DNA of 64,000 nt from Acetobacter conturbans (GCF_011516755.1 NZ_WOSY01000003.1:62001-126000); one strand, 5' to 3'. Counted from the first letter of the stretch, positions 51,206-60,641 are shown. A program made the numbers and translations. The notes: generated by a model not told the origin, from the sequence alone.

Positions 51206-51777
51206 GTTTCGGGCACGACGAACAGGGAATCGGGCTGCGCTATTCGGTCAACAGAGACCGCACGGACCACCACCTGACCTTTCTGCATGACCTGCATCAG
51301 GATTCCATCCTGCGTATAACAGGCATCCCCTGAACGGCCGTCTGCATCTGCCGTGCGCCAGTTCGTGCAGAACTGACCCGCCACAATGGCCGTCCCAAGT
51401 CGCTGGAAAGAGCCGGACGGTACCTGTCCGGGCATGGAGAGAGCGCCACCCGGTGCGGGCATGACGCTACGACGATGACTCAGCGTGTCCACAACCGTCA
51501 GCGTGTGATCGCGCCAGGACGTCAGCATGTAGACAGCCGAGTTTTCCGGATCGATCCGTTGTCTGAGCGAGGCGACCTGCCAGTGCATGTCCTGATGCAC
51601 CAGCCCGGCACCATCCGGCCTCACCATTTCATATCGCACGAACACATCGACGGAGGGCGTGACGTATGGCCCTGCCGCAGAGGCGCTCTCTTCAGCACGG
51701 ACAGCCGTGCTGCCAAGGCAGAATGGGCTCGACAAGGCCGCCACGAGAACAAAAAAACGTGCTTTGACCGCACTCAT
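51178..51777 (-). CDS. Exported protein, paralogue of the next upstream gene
   Basis: 199 residues from ATG 51777, with a signal peptide (ARFFVLVAALSSPFCLGSTAVRA). The mature protein contains VDVFVRYEMVRPDGAGLVHQ, then beta-rich segments, a central CTNWRTADADGRSGDACYTQ and DGILMQVM. Two spaced cysteines (C-x15-C) are shared with the following protein, which probably form a disulfide. No family recognised beyond a likely lipocalin/LolA-like beta fold. 49 bases separate the two genes. Confidence 0.75.
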   Translation of the reverse strand: MSAVKARFFVLVAALSSPFCLGSTAVRAEESASAAGPYVTPSVDVFVRYEMVRPDGAGLVHQDMHWQVASLRQRIDPENSAVYMLTSWRDHTLTVVDTLSHRRSVMPAPGGALSMPGQVPSGSFQRLGTAIVAGQFCTNWRTADADGRSGDACYTQDGILMQVMQKGQVVVRAVSVDRIAQPDSLFVVPETYKLVAPAR

Positions 51778-51826
51778 GCCGAAATGGCTCCTCTGCCTTT
51801 CTTCCCGCTCCCCACCGTGCATGTCC

Positions 51827-52513
51827 TCAATGACCAGCAGCATCACTGTCCTGAGGCGCGGTCCCCGCATTGGGCCCCAGCGCAGGGGCCTGGGCATCAC
51901 CGCCCCCTCCGCTCACGCGACGCCGCACGACCTCCTGATAATCAGATGGCGGCTCAAAGGTAGCAGAAGGAATGGTCTGATAAGACACGGATGTTGCCGT
52001 CAATTTTCCCTTGGCGCCGTCCGCGTCCACTCCGCTTTCGGCCAGGATCAGTCCGTCAGATGTCACACAGGCGGTCGCCTGACCCTGTCCGGACGTAACA
52101 TCCCATTCCGTGCAGGCGATCCCCGCGATATTCTGCGTTCCATGTTTGTGAAACTGCATCGAGACATCGAGCAGGAACGGATTACGGATGCCGCCGCGCT
52201 GCTCCAGTCGGCTGTAGACCCGCTGTTTGTGCAGGAGGATCGTGACGGCCTGCGTTGTCCTGTTGAGAATGGTGGAGGCCGACCCATCGGGTGAATCAAT
52301 CCGCATCCGCGCGCCTTCAGCGGTGAACCAGACCTTCACCTGCTGCGCCTGCGGGGCTCCATCAGGCTGGACATCATACGTCACGACTGCGTCTTTCAGA
52401 GGCATCAGGGGCGGATGGTCACCCTCGGCAGCGCAGGCCGCCGATGCTCCCAGCATCATCCCGACAGCAAGTCCTGCCACCAGCCGCTGCTTCCATTGTC
52501 CGCGTGCGTTCAT
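51827..52513 (-). CDS. Exported protein, paralogue of the next downstream gene
   Basis: 228 residues from ATG 52513, signal peptide RLVAGLAVGMMLGASAACA. The mature part starts VVTYDVQPDGAPQAQQVKVW and has TAEGARMRIDSPDGSASTIL and VTILLHKQRVYSRL, a pattern of DUF4412-like proteins in which a beta-sheet carries a reporter-like D-G-I/L segment. CTEWDVTSGQGQATACVTS aligns with the CTNW...ACYT region of the neighbour. The C-terminus is Gly/Ala-rich. Role unknown; both might be periplasmic or outer-membrane. Confidence 0.75.
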   Translation of the reverse strand: MNARGQWKQRLVAGLAVGMMLGASAACAAEGDHPPLMPLKDAVVTYDVQPDGAPQAQQVKVWFTAEGARMRIDSPDGSASTILNRTTQAVTILLHKQRVYSRLEQRGGIRNPFLLDVSMQFHKHGTQNIAGIACTEWDVTSGQGQATACVTSDGLILAESGVDADGAKGKLTATSVSYQTIPSATFEPPSDYQEVVRRRVSGGGGDAQAPALGPNAGTAPQDSDAAGH

Positions 52514-52589
52514 CGAACCCGTCCTTCCTGCCTGACGTCTTTCCCACCCTGCGGCGGGAAGGGGACAGCACCCGATAAGTCCCGGCCCG

Positions 52590-53261
52590 TCAACCACCCG
52601 AGGCGCACGTTTCAGAACGCATCAGATTGATTTCAGAGATGATTTCCGTCTGGGAAGGGTTCGTCCAGCGGCACTCACTGCACACTGCACGATGGAGGCG
52701 CGCCTTATATTCATCCGCATCGATCTCCTCGCCACCGAACTGAGAGAGGTGCGTCGTGCCGAACTGTGTGTCGAGCAGATCGAAACCACACAGTCGCAGG
52801 CGAGCGACGAGATCGACCAGCGCCACCTTGGACGCATCCGCCTCACGGCTGAACATGCTTTCGCCGAAAAAGGCCGATCCAAGCCCCACCCCGTACAGCC
52901 CTCCGACCAGTTTTCCGTCTCGCCATGTCTCGATGCTATGGCCGTAGCCCATATCATGCAGCCGACAGAACAGCCCAATGATCGTCTCGCTGATCCATGT
53001 GGTTTCACGTCCCGGCGCAGGCATCGCGCAGGCCCGCATCACGCCCTCAAAGTCCGTGTCTGCCGTAATGGTGAATTTGCCGCTCAGGACCGTACGGGTG
53101 AGGCGCTTCGACAGATGGAACCCATAAAGTGGCATGACGCCACGCGGATCGGGGTCATACCAGTCGAGGCGATCCGGATCGTCATTGCTGCCCATGGGGA
53201 AAAGGCCGATCGAATAGGCTCCGAGCATCAACTCCGGTGTCAGTTCGATCTTGCTGTTCAT
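52590..53261 (-). CDS. aat: Leucyl/phenylalanyl-tRNA--protein transferase
   Basis: N-end-rule enzyme adding Leu or Phe to proteins with basic N-termini for ClpAP degradation. 223 residues from ATG 53261. Landmarks: GAYSIGLFPMGSNDDPDRLD, WYDPDPRGVMPLYGFHLSKR, TTWISETIIGLFCRLHDMGY, HSIETWRDGKLVGGLYGVGL and SAFFGESMFSREADASKVAL. Family-standard length. It lies 76 bases upstream of the paralogous exported pair, same strand. Confidence 0.95.
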   Translation of the reverse strand: MNSKIELTPELMLGAYSIGLFPMGSNDDPDRLDWYDPDPRGVMPLYGFHLSKRLTRTVLSGKFTITADTDFEGVMRACAMPAPGRETTWISETIIGLFCRLHDMGYGHSIETWRDGKLVGGLYGVGLGSAFFGESMFSREADASKVALVDLVARLRLCGFDLLDTQFGTTHLSQFGGEEIDADEYKARLHRAVCSECRWTNPSQTEIISEINLMRSETCASGG

Positions 53262-53528
53262 GCGCGGCCTTTTCATCCCTCTTCGGGTTTCCCCTATTCC
53301 TAACAGGGAGCAAACGGCTTTCACAATCCGCTCGTTCAGCCTGATGAACAGTACAATAGCGCCACGCAGTCAGCGGCCCTGCGGTCTCCTCAACACAGCA
53401 GGCAAGACCATGATCGCGTTGAAACGTTCGTGACCTCAATGCCTCTTGTCGAAAGAGGAAGGGCAAGAGCATCATCCATGCCCTCACCGAAAAATCGCCT
53501 CTCCGACATACACAGAAGGGAGCCTGAC

Positions 53529-54503
53529 ATGTCCGCTTCACGTCCACGCCTCGTCCGCAGCGTGCGCCTGCCCGCAGCCGTTGAAGACCGCATCCGTGAA
53601 GAATTCACTGCGCCTCCGCCACCTCATACGCCTCTGGACACGCAGGCGCTCTTCCAGCTTGCGGAGGAAACGAAGGCGCAGGTCATGCTCGTCACCCATC
53701 ATGCCGCCATCAATGCGGCGGCAGCGGCCCGGATTCCAGCCTCCGTGCAGTTGATCGCCACGGTCAGCGTGGGTCTCGATCATCTCGACGTGAAGGCCAT
53801 TCGCGCCCGCGGCATCGCTATTTCCAACACGCCGGACGTGCTGACCGACTGCAACGCGGATATGGCAATGCTGCTGCTGCTCACCGCCGCCCGACGCGCT
53901 GCGGAATACACCGCTCTTGTCCGCAAGGGCTGGGGACGGGATCTGGCCATGGACGAGATGCTGGGCATGCGCGTGACCGGCAAGACCCTCGGCATCATCG
54001 GCATGGGACGGATCGGGCAGGCCGTGGCCCGACGGGCGCGCGGTTTCGGCATGACGGTGCTTTATAACAACCGGCGCCGTCTTTCATCCGAGAATGAAGA
54101 GGGTGCCACATGGGTGGAAAAGCTGGACGACATGCTACCGCGTTGCCAGATCGTGAGTCTCCACCTGCCCGGCAGCGATGAGACGGACGGCATCGTCGAT
54201 GCCGCCTTCCTCTCACGCCTCCCGAAAGGCGCGATCTTCGTCAATGCCGCGCGGGGAAGACTGGTGAACGAGGACGCCCTGATCGACGCCCTCCGCAGTG
54301 GCCAGCTCGCGGGGGCCGGTCTTGATGTCTGCCGCAACGAACCTCATCCCGACCCGCGCCTTCTGGCCCTTCCCAATCTTTTCATGACCCCGCATGTGGG
54401 AAGTGCCACCGTCGAAACACGCACGGAGATGGGCATGCTGGCGCTGGACAATGCGACCGCTCAGGCTTCTGGAAAACCGCTACTTACACCTGTCGAAGGA
54501 TAA
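53529..54503 (+). CDS. D-2-hydroxyacid dehydrogenase (glyoxylate/2-ketoaldonate reductase-like)
   Basis: 324 residues from ATG 53529 (GGGAGCC before it). NAD(P)-binding GIIGMGRIGQAVARRARGFG; catalytic residues Arg in ATVSVGLDHLD-to-VNAARGRLVNEDA context, Glu in LDVCRNEPHPD and His in TPHVGSATVETR. NADPH use is suggested by NNRRRLSSE after the second beta strand, where an Arg cluster binds the 2'-phosphate. Acetic acid bacteria have 2-ketogluconate reductases of this family, but glyoxylate or hydroxypyruvate are equally possible substrates. Confidence 0.88.
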   Translation: MSASRPRLVRSVRLPAAVEDRIREEFTAPPPPHTPLDTQALFQLAEETKAQVMLVTHHAAINAAAAARIPASVQLIATVSVGLDHLDVKAIRARGIAISNTPDVLTDCNADMAMLLLLTAARRAAEYTALVRKGWGRDLAMDEMLGMRVTGKTLGIIGMGRIGQAVARRARGFGMTVLYNNRRRLSSENEEGATWVEKLDDMLPRCQIVSLHLPGSDETDGIVDAAFLSRLPKGAIFVNAARGRLVNEDALIDALRSGQLAGAGLDVCRNEPHPDPRLLALPNLFMTPHVGSATVETRTEMGMLALDNATAQASGKPLLTPVEG

Positions 54504-54508
54504 GGCGT

Positions 54509-56281
54509 TCAGGCTGTTTTGCGGGAAACGACAGGATCGGCGGAGTTGCTGATATTATCGAGAACGGAGCATGCCTGCATGACTGCGGAAGGCACTTCGA
54601 CAGCAGGCACGGCATGTCCAAAGAGATAACCCTGGCAGGCCGTGCATCCAAGACCATTCAGGATCCTAAACTGCTCCACGGTTTCGACACCCTCCGCCAC
54701 CGTGGACAGGTCGATGCTGTGGGCCAACCCGAGCAGCCCGGCGGTAATCTTACGATCGCGCCCATCCTGCTCGATGTTCGCCACGAAACTCCGGTCTATC
54801 TTGATGTCCGTGAGGGGCAACTCCCGCAAATGGCTGATGGCGGCATACCCCGTGCCGAAATCATCGAAGGCAATCCGAAAACCATGGTTCGCCAGACTGG
54901 TTATTTCACGCCGCACCCGGTCGGATCGGGACGTCCCGAGAAAAATCGTTTCGGTAATTTCAATCCAGACCTTGCTTCGTGGAACCCCGGCATTGTCCGT
55001 CAGTTCGCTGAGTTCGCGGGCCAGAGAGTCCACACCAAAATCGGACACACTGAGATTGATGGAGACGCCACCGTCATATGTGCCGTTCTTCATCCATAAG
55101 GCGACATCCCTGATAGCCACTTCCCTGACAAATTTCCCCAGGGCAAGACCGGTGCGGAAATCATTGAACACTTCAGAAAAAACGGCTGGCGTAAGCAGTC
55201 CCTGCTGCGGATGATGCCACCGAAGCAGGGATTCGCAGATGATCACGCAGCCCTGCGAAAGATTGATGATCGGCTGGTAATAGAGTTCGAACTCTCCTCG
55301 TTCGATGCCGAGACGGGCATCGCTCAGGATCTGCTGCTGTCGTCTGGCCCTGCTCCTCAGCGAAGGGGTGAAGGCGACGATGCTGCGATCGCTCTCATGC
55401 TTAGCCTGCAGAAGAGCGACATCGACGTCTTTGAGAAATTGCTGACCCGAAGAAAGCCGATGCTCGATCTTCGTATAACCAATGGACGCGGAGACGGACA
55501 CCGCTGTCACACCCGTCAGGATCGGCTGCTCGATCAGATCAAGAAGTCTTTGCAGATACAGGCTGGTTTCAATGCAATTCGTCGGCACGCGCATGAGCAC
55601 GGCAAACTCATCGCCCCCCAGACGACCGATAACGGCATCAGTCCCGGCGAAACGACGCAGTCTGCGGGCGGCTTCGATCAGAACAAGATCGCCGACATCG
55701 TGCCCGTATATGTCATTGACTTCCTTGAAACCGTTCAGATCGATCATCACAAGCAGCCGGTTCTCACCGGATATGACGGACTGCTGGATAAACTCCGCCA
55801 GAGCCTCTGCAAAGCCTATGCGGTTCAGGCCATCGACCAGCGGGTCCTGCCGTGAAAGCCTCTTCATCTTGTTGCGGGCTTCAACCAGCGGTGTGACATC
55901 AAACCGATAAGCCACATAGGAAAGAATTCTGCCTGCCTCATCCTTGCGCGGAATGATGGTTGTCGCCACCCAGTAAAGCGATCCGTTCTTGGCGCGATTG
56001 CAGATCTTTCCGCGCCAGATCTCTCCGGCTGAAATCGTCCTGTACAATGCAACGAAAAATGCTTGGCTGTGATAACCGGAATTCAAAACTCTGTGGGTAT
56101 GCCCAATCAGTTCATGACGATCATAGCCACTGATGTGACAGAAGCGGTCATTCACATGCGTGATGACGCCATTAAGATCGGTAATGGCGACAATGAGAAC
56201 TTCATCGATCGCCGACCAGAGAAAATTTATGTTCTGTCCTGCCGGATCGCCCTCAGGAATACGAACCGTTTGCTCTATCAT
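54509..56281 (-). CDS. PAS-GGDEF-EAL cyclic-di-GMP signalling protein
   Basis: 590 residues from ATG 56281, no membrane helix. PAS domain (about 20-135, with DRFCHISGYDRHELIGHTHR and ICNRAKNGSLYWV), GGDEF domain (about 150-310, RLGGDEFAVL intact) and EAL domain (about 325-575). In the EAL domain the signature reads ESLLRW in place of EALLRW; the metal and catalytic residues NLSVSDFG, WIEITE, FDDFGTGY, KIDRSF and VAEGVET are all there. So phosphodiesterase activity is likely and cyclase activity possible. In cellulose-making acetic acid bacteria PAS-GGDEF-EAL proteins set c-di-GMP, but a link is not shown here. Confidence 0.93.
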   Translation of the reverse strand: MIEQTVRIPEGDPAGQNINFLWSAIDEVLIVAITDLNGVITHVNDRFCHISGYDRHELIGHTHRVLNSGYHSQAFFVALYRTISAGEIWRGKICNRAKNGSLYWVATTIIPRKDEAGRILSYVAYRFDVTPLVEARNKMKRLSRQDPLVDGLNRIGFAEALAEFIQQSVISGENRLLVMIDLNGFKEVNDIYGHDVGDLVLIEAARRLRRFAGTDAVIGRLGGDEFAVLMRVPTNCIETSLYLQRLLDLIEQPILTGVTAVSVSASIGYTKIEHRLSSGQQFLKDVDVALLQAKHESDRSIVAFTPSLRSRARRQQQILSDARLGIERGEFELYYQPIINLSQGCVIICESLLRWHHPQQGLLTPAVFSEVFNDFRTGLALGKFVREVAIRDVALWMKNGTYDGGVSINLSVSDFGVDSLARELSELTDNAGVPRSKVWIEITETIFLGTSRSDRVRREITSLANHGFRIAFDDFGTGYAAISHLRELPLTDIKIDRSFVANIEQDGRDRKITAGLLGLAHSIDLSTVAEGVETVEQFRILNGLGCTACQGYLFGHAVPAVEVPSAVMQACSVLDNISNSADPVVSRKTA

Positions 56282-56869
56282 AGCAACGTCTATCCCTTTG
56301 ATGCAGAGCGCCGGTCTATGCGGCACGTGGGTTAATCAAATGTAACCCAATAATGCGATCATTCTGCGTTGATCACGTTCCGCTCAGACCGGCGGAAAGT
56401 CTTCCTTTTCAATCATGTTCCTGCATGTATCACAGTAAATACAAAAAACATGGATGGACAGATTTCAAAAACCACCCGACAGAACAAGCCCTAAAAAATA
56501 ATTTATTGTCAAAAATGCGACCAAATATCTGAACACTGAAAACAAGAAAATTCAGGAAAAATGTTGAATAATAATGATCAATTCAAAACCGTTTTCCCTT
56601 TAAATCCATCGGGATACGCTTCTTTTTTCCGCGCATTCAACGCGCCTCTTATGAACACGCGTCTTCATGTCGGCAGCAGACCCGGCAAGAATCCGAAAAA
56701 CGTTTGATTAAAACAAACATTTTTCATACTGGAGTCTGTAGCCTCAAGGTATAATCCACCGGATATGTAACATAGTACAATACAGCAGGTCTGCATGGTG
56801 GATTAAATCACAAGAATACTCTATTCCCCCACGAATAATCCAACCCTGCACTCCCCTGAAGCACCCCTT
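56282..56869. other. AT-rich intergenic region upstream of mntR
   Basis: 588 bases without a credible gene. A perfect TATAAT (56750-56755) with weak upstream TACTGG could be the mntR promoter. The -10 box overlaps the first arm of an 8-bp inverted repeat AATCCACC (56753-56760) / GGTGGATT (56797-56804), possibly an operator or hairpin. Confidence 0.4.
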
Positions 56870-57340
56870 ATGTCCCCTCGAACAAGAAAATTTTCCCCGT
56901 CCCTGCCCGCTCCTGAGGCACAGTCTGAAAGTTTCAGAGCAAACCGCGAAGCGCGTCGAAAAGTGCTTATCGAGGATTATGTCGAGCTGATTTCAGACCT
57001 TCTGGCTGCATCGCAGGAAGCGCGACAGGTCGACATTGCTGCCCGTCTTGGGGTCTCACAGCCCACCGTGGCGAAGATGCTGAGCCGCCTCGTCGCGGAC
57101 GGGTTTGTTGTCCAGAAACCTTATCGCGGGGTTTTCCTGACTGAAGCAGGCAAAAATCTGGCGGAAAAAGCCCGGCTGCGACATCGGATCGTGGAATCGT
57201 TTCTGAGGGCGCTCGGCGTCAGCGAAGACTGCGTTCTGGTCGACGCTGAAGGGATTGAGCATTATGTCAGCGAGGAAACGCTCGCGACTTTCCAGAAAGC
57301 TCTGGATGGCGGGCTGGCAGAATTCATGAAGCGTCTCTGA
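56870..57340 (+). CDS. mntR: Manganese transport regulator MntR
   Basis: DtxR/MntR-type metal-dependent repressor, 156 residues. N-terminal extension of about 35 residues is polar, then winged [63 protein letters not shown], and a dimerisation/metal domain with [17 protein letters not shown] and [17 protein letters not shown] (the E-x2-H pattern of MntR metal ligands). Reported members repress or tune mntH or respond to Mn. Target mntH is not in the window. Confidence 0.9.
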   Translation: MSPRTRKFSPSLPAPEAQSESFRANREARRKVLIEDYVELISDLLAASQEARQVDIAARLGVSQPTVAKMLSRLVADGFVVQKPYRGVFLTEAGKNLAEKARLRHRIVESFLRALGVSEDCVLVDAEGIEHYVSEETLATFQKALDGGLAEFMKRL

Positions 57341-57418
57341 ACGCAGCGTTTCCTGCCTCTACCGTTCCCTCACATGGGCGGGCCAATATCCACGCGGCCC
57401 GAATCAAGGAAACCGACC

Positions 57419-57574
57419 ATGCACATGCTGATCATCTGCCTCGCGGGGTTGGCGCTTTGCGGCATCCTAAGCATCGTCACCCCGCATTACACCCCTGCGG
57501 CAGAGACACTGGCAATCTGCCTCGCGCTGATCGGGGTATTAGGGTGCTGGATCACGGTCCACGAAGAACCGTGA
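57419..57574 (+). CDS. Small two-helix membrane protein
   Basis: 51 residues from ATG 57419 (ATG 57425 possible), with AAGGAAA upstream. Two hydrophobic helices (MLIICLAGLALCGILSIV and LAICLALIGVLGCWITV) separated by TPHYTPAAET. No family recognised. It follows mntR by 78 bases and may be co-transcribed. The frame upstream of the ATG has no separate support. Confidence 0.6.
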   Translation: MHMLIICLAGLALCGILSIVTPHYTPAAETLAICLALIGVLGCWITVHEEP

Positions 57575-57588
57575 TCTGAAAAAGACGA

Positions 57589-58443
57589 TCAGAGGCCGGC
57601 GGCAGTCCGCGCTGCGACCTGATCGCGGAGCACGACAGCGGTATCGCGCACCACGGGGCCATGTTCGCGCTCAAGACGGCGAATGGTGAAGTGCGCACGG
57701 GCAAGCGCCTGATAATGCGCGAGGAACGCAGCGTTCAGGGATGCGCCGCAGAGCGCGCCTGCCACCGGCATGATCTGAAGCGCGATCTTGTGTCCGAGCG
57801 CCAGTCCGTAATGGGACGCAACTTCGGAGATGAGCATCACCACCGGACGACCACGCAGGACGGTGCGGGCGGAAAAATATCCCAGTTCGCTTTCACGTCC
57901 TTCGCCGATATTCGGGAAGGCCCGCAGAGCAAACACTTCAAGACAGGCCCGACGCGCATCCGGATCGGACAGATCCTCTCCTTCCTGACGGGCGATGCGG
58001 GCGATCTCCCGCATGATCGTCACCGTGGTGAAACCGATATCCGGTGCCAGTCCGGCAATACCCGCGAAACCACCCACCGCGCCTGATACAGCGACAGCAG
58101 CCTGCAACGCCCGGTCACGGATCGACTTCCCGGCAGGGGCATCCGTCGCTTCGCCGCTGCTCGGCGCATCAATGGGGCCGGACATGCCGACCACGGCGAT
58201 ATCGAACGCCCGGGTAATGGCCGTCTCGGCAATGCCCTGAAGTTTTTCCTGTATCCGGGGCGTCATGCCCAGACCGCGCAGACCGAGTCGTGTTGCATGA
58301 CCAACGGCACCGCCCATGAGGTCCGCCATCCGGACCAGCACGCCACGGCCCGCTTCCACCTGATTCAGCGCCTGCTCAAGCTCCAGGATCTGCCCGTCCG
58401 TAAGAGCCAATGGAGCAAGCGCGCTTCCTGTGCTTAAAGTCAT
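57589..58443 (-). CDS. EcsC-family protein
   Basis: 284 residues. The EcsC pattern is clear: LTDGQILELEQALNQVEAGR, LVRMADLMGGAVGHATRLGL, the AVSGAVGGFAGIAGLAPDIGF segment, FTTVTIMREIARIARQEGED and ALRAFPNIGEGRESELGYFS. Family members are membrane-associated proteins of uncertain role, first linked to an ABC transporter in Bacillus. No transporter is adjacent here. Convergent with the small membrane protein gene 15 bases away. Confidence 0.85.
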   Translation of the reverse strand: MTLSTGSALAPLALTDGQILELEQALNQVEAGRGVLVRMADLMGGAVGHATRLGLRGLGMTPRIQEKLQGIAETAITRAFDIAVVGMSGPIDAPSSGEATDAPAGKSIRDRALQAAVAVSGAVGGFAGIAGLAPDIGFTTVTIMREIARIARQEGEDLSDPDARRACLEVFALRAFPNIGEGRESELGYFSARTVLRGRPVVMLISEVASHYGLALGHKIALQIMPVAGALCGASLNAAFLAHYQALARAHFTIRRLEREHGPVVRDTAVVLRDQVAARTAAGL

Positions 58444-58581
58444 CTGCCGTTGTCCCGTTTTACCTGACGCTTTCTGTTAACCATTCAGAGCGCTTCAATG
58501 CGCGCAGGGTTGCTGAAACACTCATTGCCCGCAAGCGTCATAAGATCGACTCTAGCACCATCCTCGTCAGGGAGGCATTCG

Positions 58582-59127
58582 ATGATCACACCCCGCTTCG
58601 CCGCCACGCGGCTTCCGTTCCCTCGCAAAATCACGCGCGACATCCTGAAGACAACCCTCCTTGGCCTTGCGCTCAGCTCAACCCTGACATTCGTGGCAGG
58701 CCCGATTGCGGCAGCCACCCATGCCCCGCGCCACAAGGCGAAGCAGAATGCCGACATGACAGACCTGTCTTCGGGCGTGACGTCGCGGACTTCCCATCCG
58801 AAGTCACTCGAATCCCAGGAGCAGGCGCCACCCCCGCCGGATGGATACGAACCCGTCGAAGACATTGATGAGACCATTGAGGCTCATTATTCGCTGGATA
58901 TCCGCAAGGCTCAGCATGGTTCGTCGCTCCCCTCCATCGAGGCGCAACAGATCCCACGGGATGCAAACAACGGTGCGACCCCGTTCGATGTGTTCGGTGT
59001 GCCCGTGAAGTTCATCGCACCGGTCGCGGCCCCCTATAACGCAGCCTCGACCTATCGCACCTATGCGGGGCAATCCGGACGGGGACAGGACGCGGTGGGA
59101 GCGGCTTCAGCAGCCGGAGAACCCTAA
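58582..59127 (+). CDS. Exported protein of unknown function
   Basis: 181 residues from ATG 58582, which has GGGAGGC upstream; an in-frame ATG at 58498 has none. Basic N-terminus then LGLALSSTLTFVAGPIAAAT as signal peptide, a long low-complexity part with APPPPDGYEPVEDIDETIEA, and a short C-terminal block FDVFGVPVKFIAPVAAPYNA ending AAGEP. No domain recognised. It diverges from the EcsC gene and precedes the heptosyltransferase-like gene by 107 bases. Confidence 0.7.
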   Translation: MITPRFAATRLPFPRKITRDILKTTLLGLALSSTLTFVAGPIAAATHAPRHKAKQNADMTDLSSGVTSRTSHPKSLESQEQAPPPPDGYEPVEDIDETIEAHYSLDIRKAQHGSSLPSIEAQQIPRDANNGATPFDVFGVPVKFIAPVAAPYNAASTYRTYAGQSGRGQDAVGAASAAGEP

Positions 59128-59234
59128 GATTACCGCTGAATAGTTTTCTGAAATTTTAATGACCTGCTTTCTTCCACACTCCTTTGGTCCTATTGCGGAA
59201 GAATTATTTTAGCCACCGCGAGTAAACATACGGC

Positions 59235-60641
59235 ATGTCCCAGTCTGAAGTCGCTTCTCCCGTCGCTCCTGCATCCACATCTTTTTCTGAAAACAGTTCG
59301 TCTCCCCCACAGGAAACCGGTGTCGGAGATGGCGGGAACGACAGCGACAATGCCGGGGACATCACGGTGAAGGCCAAAGACGATGGGGAGAAGAAGGAGG
59401 AGAAGCCCGCCTTTGCAGGCGCGAGCCCGATCCCCACGCAGGAAGGACCAGCGGGCATCCGCTACGACTTCAATCTGGGCTGCCGTGTCGCGCTCCCAGA
59501 GGGCAAATGGACCATTCGCCTCACCGATCTCGATACGGGCAACATCCTGTTCGAAACGACGGCGGGCAAGGCAAACGTCAACAGTTCCAAGCGTTTTTAT
59601 GTCCGCTTCGGAATCCAGATCAAAGACGAAACCGGGAACGTCATCTTTTCCCACCGCCTTGATTGCCGTGACCAGCATGTCCTCGTCCAGCTTCCCGTGG
59701 GAACCCTTGGCGACACGCTGGGATGGTTCCCCTATGTCGCCCGCTTCGCAGCACAGCATCACTGCAAACTGACCTGCGTGATGGCCGCTCCCATCATTCC
59801 CCTGTTCCGCAACTCCTATCCACACATCAGGTTCATCACCCCTGAAGAACTTGAAAACGGCGACCTGCTGAAGACCTTCTACGCCACCTACACGCTGGGA
59901 CTGTTCTTCGACGACAAGAACAATATCTGGCAACCCTGCGATTTCCGTCTCGTCGGGCTGCACCGGACGGCTGGCTACATTCTCGGCGTCGATCCGACCG
60001 AAGAGCCTCCGGTTCTTGCACCGGACGAGGACAAAAGCCGCCCTATCAAAGAGCCCTATGTCTGCATCGCGGCGCAGAGCAGCTCGCAGTGCAAATACTG
60101 GAACAATCCCGATGGCTGGCGCCAGCTGGTCGCCTACCTCCAGGAATGCGGCTACCGGGTCATCTGCATCGACCAGAAGCCTGTCCACGGCACGGGTATT
60201 ATGTGGAACCATATTCCGTATGGTGCGGAAGACCAGACGGGCGACCGGCTGCTTTCGGAACGGGTCCGCTGGCTCCGGCATGCCGATTTCTTCATTGGTC
60301 TCTCAAGCGGCCTGTCATGGCTGGCCTGGGCGGCACGATGCAAGGTGGTGATGATCGCGGGCTTCACCCACCCGACCAATGAGTTCCACACCCCCTGGCG
60401 TGTGGTGAACTGGCACGCCTGCAATTCCTGCTGGAACGATCCGACTCACCGTTTCGACCACAAGGATTTCCTCTGGTGCCCGCGCCAGAAGGGAACCCCG
60501 CGCCAGTTCGAATGCACGCGCCTGATCACGGTGGATCACGTCAAGCATGTGATCGGCACGATCCCCGGATTTCCCGTGAAGCAGCCTGCTTCCGAGGCTG
60601 CTGAGGAGCCAACGCAGCACAAGAGCAAGAAAAAAAGATAA
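59235..60641 (+). CDS. Autotransporter strand-loop-strand O-heptosyltransferase-like protein
   Basis: 468 residues. An acidic low-complexity N-terminus of about 70 residues precedes a beta-rich region (IRYDFNLGCRVALPEGKWTI...) and a GT-B glycosyltransferase domain: LVQLPVGTLGDTLGWFPYVA, YVCIAAQSSSQCKYWNNPDG, FFIGLSSGLSWLAWAARCK, and GFTHPTNEFHTPWRVVNW. Near the C-terminus HACNSCWNDPTHRFDHKDFL and two later Cys match the iron-coordinating cysteines of TibC/BAHT enzymes. These glycosylate Ser residues of self-associating autotransporters. No autotransporter gene is in the window. Confidence 0.85.
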   Translation: MSQSEVASPVAPASTSFSENSSSPPQETGVGDGGNDSDNAGDITVKAKDDGEKKEEKPAFAGASPIPTQEGPAGIRYDFNLGCRVALPEGKWTIRLTDLDTGNILFETTAGKANVNSSKRFYVRFGIQIKDETGNVIFSHRLDCRDQHVLVQLPVGTLGDTLGWFPYVARFAAQHHCKLTCVMAAPIIPLFRNSYPHIRFITPEELENGDLLKTFYATYTLGLFFDDKNNIWQPCDFRLVGLHRTAGYILGVDPTEEPPVLAPDEDKSRPIKEPYVCIAAQSSSQCKYWNNPDGWRQLVAYLQECGYRVICIDQKPVHGTGIMWNHIPYGAEDQTGDRLLSERVRWLRHADFFIGLSSGLSWLAWAARCKVVMIAGFTHPTNEFHTPWRVVNWHACNSCWNDPTHRFDHKDFLWCPRQKGTPRQFECTRLITVDHVKHVIGTIPGFPVKQPASEAAEEPTQHKSKKKR

